Shown here: positions 1-4,247 of the stretch, one piece after another
How the letters are laid out: each line of letters begins with the position of its first letter
How positions within the stretch are numbered: the stretch's first letter is position 1
Source of the DNA: Oscillospiraceae bacterium
GTDB lineage: Bacteria; Bacillota; Clostridia; Oscillospirales; Ruminococcaceae
Direction: 5' to 3'
Length of the DNA stretch: 6,960 nucleotides
Assembly (NCBI GenBank): GCA_014796735.1
Contig: JAAVIG010000027.1
Coordinates: forward strand, 817 to 7,776
The notes under the pieces: generated by a model
Seen by the model: only the letters and a program-made list of their open reading frames with translations
Database searches by the model: none
What the model was told of the DNA's origin: nothing
Position numbers and translations under genes: made by a program

Positions 1-195
1 GAAATGAAAATAGATTATCCTCATTCCAGGCTTGAAATCGCTTTTAACGCAAGGTATATGATGGATGCACTGAGATATTCCGAATGTGACGAGGTAAAGC
101 TTCAGTTTACCTCCGCTTTGTCGCCTATAAAAATAGTTCCTATTTCGGGTGATGATTTTACCTATCTTGTAATGCCGGTTAAGTCTAAAGAATGA
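1..195 (+). CDS. dnaN: DNA polymerase III beta subunit (sliding clamp), C-terminal fragment
   Basis: The frame is open from the first base, so this is the last 64 residues of a gene that begins upstream of the window. The sequence matches the end of domain III of the beta clamp: 'LEIAFNARYMMDAL' corresponds to the conserved strand-helix segment, and the chain closes with 'YLVMPVKSKE', close to the usual LVMP(M/V) terminus. The clamp is a ring-shaped dimer that tethers DNA polymerase III and other partners to DNA. The extra SKE tail after the LVMP strand is a slight extension. yaaA starts 47 bases downstream on the same strand, and the dnaN-yaaA-recF order is the classical Firmicutes origin arrangement, which supports the call. 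No terminator is visible after the stop, so read-through into yaaA is likely. Confidence 0.93.
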   Translation, partial: EMKIDYPHSRLEIAFNARYMMDALRYSECDEVKLQFTSALSPIKIVPISGDDFTYLVMPVKSKE

Positions 196-242
196 TTTTT
201 TAAATGTTCATATTTATCTGAATTATGAAAGGAAAAACACTA

Positions 243-473
243 ATGTCTGAATCTTTAACGGAAATTGAAGTAATTCCTCCGTTTATAAAGCTTGAACAGT
301 TTTTAAAGCTTTCCTCCGCCGTATCTACCGGAGGTGAGGCAAAGCAGGTGATAAACGACGGTCTTGTAAAGGTAGACGGTGAAGTATGCACTATGCGCGG
401 AAAAAAGCTGCGTGGCGGTGAAAAGATAGAATTTGACTTTAACACTTACGTTTGTAAGGTAAAACAAGAATAA
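243..473 (+). CDS. yaaA: S4-domain RNA-binding protein YaaA (RecF-operon type)
   Basis: This is a 76-residue protein of the YaaA/YbcJ S4-like family. The S4 fold is seen at residues 15-64: 'IKLEQFLKLSSAVSTGGEAK' starts the first helix pair, followed by 'VINDGLVKVDGEV' and 'RGKKLRGGEKIEF', the usual N-G-V-V-N-G-E / R-G-K-K-L pattern. Such proteins are predicted to bind structured RNA; the role of YaaA is not well established. An ATG at 225 would add six residues but has no ribosome binding site. The ATG at 243 lies 10 bases after AAAGG (228-232), so it is preferred. It sits between dnaN and recF, its usual place in Firmicutes, and is probably translated from the dnaN-recF transcript. Its last codons are nearly duplicated just downstream, at 483-502. 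Confidence 0.9.
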   Translation: MSESLTEIEVIPPFIKLEQFLKLSSAVSTGGEAKQVINDGLVKVDGEVCTMRGKKLRGGEKIEFDFNTYVCKVKQE

Positions 474-502
474 AAGCTTATTTTTGTAAGGTAAAAAAAG
501 AA
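451..502 (+). repeat. 20-base near-perfect direct repeat at the yaaA end / recF leader
   Basis: The 20 bases at 451-470, which encode the last residues of YaaA, recur at 483-502 with one mismatch, an offset of 32 bases. The shared core is TTTGTAAGGTAAAA. In the second copy the TAAGGT stretch lies about 12 bases before the recF ATG, so it is the likely recF ribosome binding site. A short duplication of coding sequence therefore seems to have supplied, or been kept for, translation initiation of recF. Confidence 0.7.
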
Positions 503-503
503 A

Positions 504-1634
504 ATGATAATTAAAAAGCTTAAAGTAAAAAATTTCCGCAATATAAAAACGGCGGATTTTTTATTTTCGGACAAAACCAATATTATCAGCGGAAACAACG
601 CTCAGGGTAAGACCAATTTAATGGAAGCATTAGCCTGCGCTGTGGAAAAAAGCTTCAGAACAAACAAGGCGGCGGAGCTGCTTCCCGAAAACGAAAAAAG
701 CAGGTGCGAGATAGAAGCAGGCTTTTTTACCGATAATTATCCCGACAAGGAAAATATTATAAACTGCTCCGTTTCTTATAATAAGATAACAAGAAAAATA
801 AACGGCTTGCCCTATAAGGACGCTTTGAAGCTCTACCCTCAGTTAAAAACAATTGTTTTTATACCCGAGGATCTGTATACCGTAAAGGGAAATCCCGATA
901 AAAGAAGGGAGCTGTGCGACGAGACCGCCGATATGATGAATAAAGTTCATCACGACAGAACAATGGTTTATTTAAGAGCGTTAAAGCAAAAGAATACGTT
1001 TTTATCGGGCTTAAAGGACAACAGTATAAGCGAAGCGCAGAGACTGCAGCTTACCGTTTGGAATGAGGAGCTGGCAAAGGCGGGAGTAAACGTTATGTGC
1101 GGCCGTCTTAAATATTTCAATACTTTAAGTAAGTACACCTGTGAATATTACAAGGAGTTGAATAAATACGGTGAGACTCTTGAAATGGAATATATAAGTT
1201 CGATTGCGGAAAAACGGGAAGTGAACCTTAACGATAACGATCTTATTCTCAATATTTATCTTGAAAAGCTTCAGTCGCATCTTGAAAAGGAAATTATTCT
1301 GGGTCACACATTGGTGGGTGTTCACCGTGATGATATTGAATTCAGGATAAACGGAAGAAAAGCCAAGGATTACGGAAGTCAGGGACAGATACGGAGTATT
1401 GCCGTGGCAATAAGGCTTGCACAGGCTAAGATGTTCGGGGAAAAGTGGGGAGAGGAGCCTATCGTTATTTTGGACGATGTTTTAAGCGAGCTTGATGAGT
1501 ACAGGCGCGAGTTTATTCTTAAACATATTGTAAAATCACAGGTTTTTATTACAGGCTGCAACGAAAATGATTTTGGAGGTATAGGAGAGGGCGGCAGATG
1601 GAAAGCAATCAACGGTGAATTTGAGAAAATATAA
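504..1634 (+). CDS. recF: DNA replication and repair protein RecF
   Basis: This is a 376-residue SMC/Rad50-like ABC ATPase, slightly longer than the usual 360-370. RecF binds DNA at gaps and, with RecO and RecR, helps load RecA on single-stranded DNA at stalled forks. The N terminus 'MIIKKLKVKNFRNI' is typical and fixes the start. The Walker A motif GNNAQGKT lies at residues 30-37. The ABC signature region SQGQIRS is at 292-298, and Walker B VILDDVLSELD at 321-331, including the D-loop. The conserved HRDD element is at 274-277, preceded by V where many family members have P. It is read from a modest ribosome binding site inside a short repeat (483-502), 30 bases after yaaA, and is followed by remB after 54 bases that contain an inverted repeat. 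The reading frame is intact and all key ATPase residues are present. Confidence 0.97.
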   Translation: MIIKKLKVKNFRNIKTADFLFSDKTNIISGNNAQGKTNLMEALACAVEKSFRTNKAAELLPENEKSRCEIEAGFFTDNYPDKENIINCSVSYNKITRKINGLPYKDALKLYPQLKTIVFIPEDLYTVKGNPDKRRELCDETADMMNKVHHDRTMVYLRALKQKNTFLSGLKDNSISEAQRLQLTVWNEELAKAGVNVMCGRLKYFNTLSKYTCEYYKELNKYGETLEMEYISSIAEKREVNLNDNDLILNIYLEKLQSHLEKEIILGHTLVGVHRDDIEFRINGRKAKDYGSQGQIRSIAVAIRLAQAKMFGEKWGEEPIVILDDVLSELDEYRREFILKHIVKSQVFITGCNENDFGGIGEGGRWKAINGEFEKI

Positions 1635-1669
1635 TATTGTTCGTAAATTAAAAAAATATGAACAATATT
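1633..1669. repeat. 10-bp perfect inverted repeat between recF and remB
   Basis: AATATTGTTC (1633-1642) is exactly complementary to GAACAATATT (1660-1669). In RNA the stem could extend inward by G-U, U-A and A-U pairs to 13 pairs, with an 11-base A-rich loop. The left arm overlaps the recF stop codon, and the right arm ends 4 bases before the remB ribosome binding site (GGAAAGG, 1674-1680). There is no U-tract after it, so it is not a standard terminator. It could be an RNA element controlling or protecting the remB message, or a protein-binding site in DNA. Confidence 0.6.
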
Positions 1670-1688
1670 TATCGGAAAGGAAGATAGC

Positions 1689-1946
1689 ATGTATATTTCA
1701 TTGGGAAGCGATGTTTCTGTTCATAAAAATGATGTAATAGGAATATTTGATATAGAAAAAACCTCTGTGGTGCGCAGCGTTAACGATTATTTAAGCGGCT
1801 GTCAGAAAAGCGGCAGGATATATTATGTAAGCCTGGATATGCCCAAAAGCTTTGTAATATGCGATGACTGTGTTTATGTTACGAATGTGGGAGCTTCAAC
1901 TATCGGGAAAAGAGGCAGAAGTAAAAAATTGACGGTTGAAAGTTAA
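1689..1946 (+). CDS. remB: RemB/YaaB-type extracellular matrix regulator (DUF370 family)
   Basis: This is an 85-residue protein matching the RemA/RemB family, typically 80-90 residues. The pattern is recognisable end to end: 'MYISLGSDVSVHKNDVIGIFD' at the N terminus, then a polar central stretch, 'PKSFVICDDCVYVTNVGAST' and a basic tail with GKRGRSKK. In Bacillus subtilis the paralogue RemA is an oligomeric DNA-binding regulator of matrix and osmoprotection genes, and RemB (YaaB) is encoded between recF and gyrB; the same placement after recF supports RemB here. The ATG at 1689 follows GGAAAGG (1674-1680) by 8 bases. Whether this protein regulates matrix genes in this organism cannot be judged. 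gyrB, the usual next gene, is displaced about 2.3 kb downstream by unrelated genes. Confidence 0.88.
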   Translation: MYISLGSDVSVHKNDVIGIFDIEKTSVVRSVNDYLSGCQKSGRIYYVSLDMPKSFVICDDCVYVTNVGASTIGKRGRSKKLTVES

Positions 1947-2003
1947 AGTTAAAATTAACAAGTGTTTTGAAAATATAAACTGCCTTGTTGTTAAAAATGC
2001 GGA

Positions 2004-2032
2004 TTGACATTGATTTGTTAAAGTGATACAAT
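2004..2032 (+). promoter_or_regulatory. Sigma-A promoter of the lipoprotein gene
   Basis: TTGACA (2004-2009) and TACAAT (2027-2032) are separated by 17 bases, and TGA directly before the -10 box gives an extended -10 element. Transcription would begin near 2039, leaving a leader of about 44 bases with an AAGGAG site at 2069-2074. This is a near-consensus housekeeping promoter, so the lipoprotein does not depend on the upstream recF-remB transcript. Confidence 0.8.
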
Positions 2033-2082
2033 CTTTTTTGTTCTTTATGACAAATAAATTAAAATGTTAAGGAGAAAAAAGT

Positions 2083-2700
2083 ATGAAAAATTTAAAGCTT
2101 GCTTTATCGGGTATAGGCTTGTCCGCCGTAATGCTTCTTACTGCGTGCGGCAATGAGGTTGAAAAGGTAGATTACGTTCACAGCACTGTTGAAGGAAATA
2201 AGTTTTCCAGTACAATGTTCGGTTTGACCGCCGAGATCGACGACGGCTGGACTTTCGCTGCCGACGACGAATTGGCCGCACTGAACCAAGTGTCAGATAT
2301 GTCCCCGGAAAGTGCTGCTTCGGCTTTTACAAGCACGGGTATTGTATACGATATGTATGTAGAAAATGAAAGCGGTTCAAATATAAGCTTTATAGTTGAG
2401 GATCTGTCAAAGTCAAACAATTCCTCTCTTGACGAGCAGGGCTACGTTGACGCTTCTTATCCCTCGCTTCAGTCTCAGCTTGAGGCTCAGGGCTTTACGG
2501 TAGACAATATTGAAAAAACAAAGGTTACCTTTGCCGGTAAGGAAACTCCCTGTATAAAGATGGAGCTTTCCTTAATGGGCGTAGGTATTTATGAGTATCA
2601 GGTTTATAAGAAAGCCGGTCAGTATATGGGAGTTATAACCGTTACCGGCTTCTCTAAGGAAGAGACCGAGGAATTGGCAGGAAAATTCGCGGCTCTTTAA
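2083..2700 (+). CDS. Predicted secreted lipoprotein of unknown function
   Basis: This 205-residue protein has a type II signal peptide: a short basic start (MKNLK), a hydrophobic core at residues 6-19, and the lipobox LTAC with Cys22 as the predicted lipidated residue. The mature protein should be anchored to the outer face of the membrane. I do not recognise a named family. The mature part, with 'FGLTAEIDDGWTF' near residues 46-58 and 'YMGVITVTG' near the C terminus, has the beta-rich, single-domain look of PsbP/Mog1-like (DUF1795-type) lipoproteins; this is a weak inference from pattern only. It is acidic and has no Cys in a catalytic context. The start is well supported by AAGGAG (2069-2074) 8 bases before the ATG. 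It has its own strong promoter, is followed within 3 bases by a nested terminator, and so appears to be a single-gene transcript. Confidence 0.85.
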   Translation: MKNLKLALSGIGLSAVMLLTACGNEVEKVDYVHSTVEGNKFSSTMFGLTAEIDDGWTFAADDELAALNQVSDMSPESAASAFTSTGIVYDMYVENESGSNISFIVEDLSKSNNSSLDEQGYVDASYPSLQSQLEAQGFTVDNIEKTKVTFAGKETPCIKMELSLMGVGIYEYQVYKKAGQYMGVITVTGFSKEETEELAGKFAAL

Positions 2701-2702
2701 TA

Positions 2703-2780
2703 AAAAACATTAAGATCAAAAAAGGACTGTTGCTTGGCGCGGCAGTCCTTTTAAGTTTAGAATATTTTCTTAATGTTTTT
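2703..2780. terminator. Nested bidirectional terminator between convergent genes
   Basis: The inner hairpin pairs AAAAGGACTG (2720-2729) with CAGTCCTTTT (2743-2752); wobble and GC pairs (2730-2733 with 2739-2742) can extend it to a five-base loop. An outer inverted repeat surrounds it: 2703-2715 is exactly complementary to 2768-2780 over 13 bases (core AACATTAAGA / TCTTAATGTT). Read in the minus direction, the inner stem is followed by a run of six U. Both outer arms also end in five or six U in their own direction. It therefore probably ends the lipoprotein transcript from the left and the flavoprotein transcript from the right. The right arm overlaps the flavoprotein stop codon. Confidence 0.82.
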
Positions 2781-3399
2781 ATCTGATAAAGTTCGTTCTT
2801 ACAAAGGGTTCTCTTTCGGGGAAGCTGATGCCTTTTTCTTTTCCCGCTTCTATACATTTTAAGAGCCAGGCCATATTATTGGCGAGAGTGCGTACTGTCT
2901 GCATACCCTCTTCGTCCTGTTTTACTTCTTCGGGAGTATTTCCGTGTACCTGATTCCAGTACTGAGAGGATACTATCGGCATGCAGTTAATGGTAAAGTA
3001 TTTGTTCATCTGATCAAAAGCAGCCGACGCTCCTCCTCTGCGGCAGCTTACGATCGCAGCGGCGGGCTTGCCGTTAAGCGCGCTTCCTCCGGAATAAAAG
3101 GCTCTGTCCATAAAAGAGGTTATTGAACCGCTTGCGGCGGCATAATGTACGGGTGTGCCGAATATAAAGCCGTCGGCTGTTTTTGCTTTTTCAACAAAAT
3201 CGTTTACACCGTCCGAAACAAAACAGCGTCCCGTTTTTCTGCAAGCCATGCAGCCTATGCAGCCTTGAACGGGCTTATTTCCTATTTGGAATATTTCCGT
3301 TTCTATTCCGTTTTTGTTAAGAACCTCCGCCGCTTCCGCGAGGGCAGTGTAGGTGCAGCCTTTTTCGTGAGGGCTGCCGTTTACTAAGATCACTTTCAT
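2779..3399 (-). CDS. Iron-sulfur flavoprotein-like NAD(P)H-dependent FMN reductase
   Basis: This 206-residue protein has the flavodoxin-like fold. 'MKVILVNGSPHEKGCTY' at residues 1-17 is the first strand and FMN phosphate-binding loop, and 'GTPVHYAAASGSITSFMDR' at 81-99 is the isoalloxazine-contacting segment. A compact cysteine cluster, Cys47-X2-Cys50-X2-Cys53-X5-Cys59, matches the CX2CX2CX4-7C motif of archaeal and clostridial iron-sulfur flavoproteins, which bind a 4Fe-4S cluster and pass electrons to FMN. The physiological partner is unknown; redox stress, O2/H2O2 reduction or nitro/quinone reduction are all possible. Upstream in-frame codons exist, but the start at 3399 has AAGGAG (complement of 3408-3413) 8 bases ahead and begins exactly at the family's first strand. 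It lies 31 bases after the toxin gene on the same strand, so it may be the third gene of the antitoxin-toxin transcript. It ends in the shared nested terminator. Confidence 0.88.
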   Translation of the reverse strand: MKVILVNGSPHEKGCTYTALAEAAEVLNKNGIETEIFQIGNKPVQGCIGCMACRKTGRCFVSDGVNDFVEKAKTADGFIFGTPVHYAAASGSITSFMDRAFYSGGSALNGKPAAAIVSCRRGGASAAFDQMNKYFTINCMPIVSSQYWNQVHGNTPEEVKQDEEGMQTVRTLANNMAWLLKCIEAGKEKGISFPEREPFVRTNFIR

Positions 3400-3430
3400 G
3401 TTTTTTCTCCTTTTTATTGTTTGGTATGAT

Positions 3431-3739
3431 TTAAATAAGCTTATTAAAGTAGTTTCGTCTTCCGTCTGTAATATGATAAATTTCAATCAGATTCTTACTT
3501 ATTTTATAAAAACACATATATTTCCCGCATATTATAACTCTAAACCCCTGTTTTGCCATATAAGCATTTTTTACTTTATAACCCATGTAAGGATTGCTAG
3601 AAAGAAGTTCAATACTGTTAAGGAGTTTATTGGTTATTTTTTCGGCGGAATCGGGACCGACAAGATTTAAATGCATATTTGCGATTTCTTTCAATTCATC
3701 CTTTGCGGTAGGGAGAAAACTAATTTTGTAATCTTGCAC
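3431..3739 (-). CDS. RelE/ParE-superfamily toxin of a type II toxin-antitoxin pair
   Basis: This protein of 102 residues starts from GTG at 3739, within the antitoxin gene (20-base overlap). The start is chosen because AAGGAG (complement of 3750-3755) lies 10 bases ahead and the product then begins 'MQDYKISFLPTAKDELKEI', the usual first strand and helix. A longer version from an upstream ATG would add 27 uncharacteristic residues. Family hallmarks follow: 'LLNSIELLSSNPYMGY' (40-54), the 'FRVIICGKYMCFYKI' strands (66-80) and the C-terminal 'IYHITDGRRNYFNKLI' (87-102) with Arg94-Arg95. RelE members cleave mRNA on the ribosome and ParE members poison DNA gyrase; sequence alone does not decide which applies. 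Overlap with the antitoxin implies coupled translation. The gene looks intact. Confidence 0.9.
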   Translation of the reverse strand: MQDYKISFLPTAKDELKEIANMHLNLVGPDSAEKITNKLLNSIELLSSNPYMGYKVKNAYMAKQGFRVIICGKYMCFYKISKNLIEIYHITDGRRNYFNKLI

Positions 3740-3998
3740 CGTCGTATATCTCCTTAAGCATTTGTCTTGCTTCGTTGATCGAAATAGAAGGTTCCCCCGA
3801 ATTTTTGCTTTCTTCGGCAATTTGCAGCTTCATTTGAAGATGTAAAAGCTGTTCAAGCTCTTCAAATGAATCTATGCTCATTACTACCAAATCTCCCTCG
3901 CCGTTTTTGGTAATATACACAGGCTCGCCTGTTTCATGAGCCAAATCGGAAATTGAATTATAATCGTTTTCCAATGCCGCCGATGATTTTATCAACAT
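3720..3998 (-). CDS. Phd/YefM-family antitoxin
   Basis: This is a 92-residue antitoxin. The N-terminal DNA-binding half shows the Phd/YefM signature: 'IKSSAALENDYNSISDLA' (3-20), 'GEPVYITKNGEGDLVVMSID' (24-43), then 'FEELEQLL'. The C-terminal half, with acidic and polar residues and 'SINEARQMLKEIYDG', is the part that usually wraps the toxin. It neutralises the RelE/ParE-like toxin encoded by the overlapping next gene and, with it, normally represses its own promoter. The ATG at 3998 follows a purine-rich AAAGGG site (complement of 4009-4014) by about 10 bases. A promoter at 4072-4100 on the minus strand, with a palindrome on its -10 box, gives a direct route for autoregulation. The pair sits between remB and gyrB, which is not its own ancestral place, suggesting acquisition. 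Confidence 0.9.
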   Translation of the reverse strand: MLIKSSAALENDYNSISDLAHETGEPVYITKNGEGDLVVMSIDSFEELEQLLHLQMKLQIAEESKNSGEPSISINEARQMLKEIYDGARLQN

Positions 3999-4070
3999 CT
4001 TTTAAACACCCTTTCTTGTAATGAATATATAAAAACAATCTTACATAATTATAAATTCCTTTTATGCAAC

Positions 4071-4085
4071 AATTATACTATAATT
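4071..4085. promoter_or_regulatory. Perfect palindrome over the antitoxin -10 box (candidate operator)
   Basis: AATTATACTATAATT is a perfect inverted repeat with 7-base arms around a central C. It contains the minus-strand -10 hexamer of the antitoxin promoter. Phd/YefM antitoxins commonly bind palindromes overlapping their own promoter, so this is the obvious candidate autoregulatory site. The very high A+T content of the gap raises the chance that it is coincidental. Confidence 0.5.
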
Positions 4086-4100
4086 CCAAATAAATATCAA
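4072..4100 (-). promoter_or_regulatory. Promoter of the antitoxin-toxin(-flavoprotein) genes
   Basis: On the minus strand, TTGATA (complement of 4095-4100) and TATAAT (complement of 4072-4077) are separated by exactly 17 bases. Transcription would start near 4065, giving a leader of about 65-70 bases before the antitoxin ATG at 3998. The -10 lies wholly inside the 4071-4085 palindrome. No separate convincing promoter was found in front of the flavoprotein gene, so the three minus-strand genes may share this one. Confidence 0.65.
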
Positions 4101-4138
4101 TAATTTTCGCACTTTTTTTATTTTTAAGGTTCTTTCAC

Positions 4139-4167
4139 TTGAAAAAATTGTTAAAATATGCTATAAT
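4139..4167 (+). promoter_or_regulatory. Sigma-A promoter of gyrB
   Basis: TTGAAA (4139-4144) and a consensus TATAAT (4162-4167) are separated by 17 bases, with TGC directly before the -10 giving an extended -10 box. Predicted transcription start is near 4174, leaving a leader of about 74 bases. The interrupted palindrome AATAGT-TTAT-ACTATT (4165-4180) overlaps the end of the -10 box and the start region. The A/T-rich sequence upstream could serve as an UP element. gyrB thus has its own promoter instead of relying on the recF-remB transcript. Confidence 0.78.
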
Positions 4168-4247
4168 AGTTTATACTATTTATAATATATAGGGCAAAAA
4201 AATTTTTAGCAAAATAAAACGGTCAAAGCCTTGAAAGGAAAAAGCAA

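Noticed and set aside
15..23. DnaA-box-like TTATCCTCA, and a similar CGTGGATAA near 4391 in gyrB
   Set aside because: Each has one mismatch, lies inside coding sequence and stands alone; there is no cluster of boxes in any gap, so no origin is called in this window.
1379..1690. Minus-strand open frames across recF, gyrB and the lipoprotein gene
   Set aside because: They lie opposite clear coding genes, lack ribosome binding sites and show no family features.
1957..1989. Imperfect hairpin AACAAG...CTTGTT after remB as a terminator
   Set aside because: The arms are short and AT-rich with an interrupted stem and a large loop, and no U-tract follows.
3434..3445. 12-base palindrome AATAAGCTTATT at the end of the toxin gene
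   Set aside because: It overlaps codons, is AT-rich around a common AAGCTT word, and has no U-tract or nearby promoter to give it a role.
3400..3486. Upstream in-frame extension of the flavoprotein by 29 residues
   Set aside because: It lacks a ribosome binding site, overlaps the toxin gene end, and the family's first beta strand begins at the start chosen.
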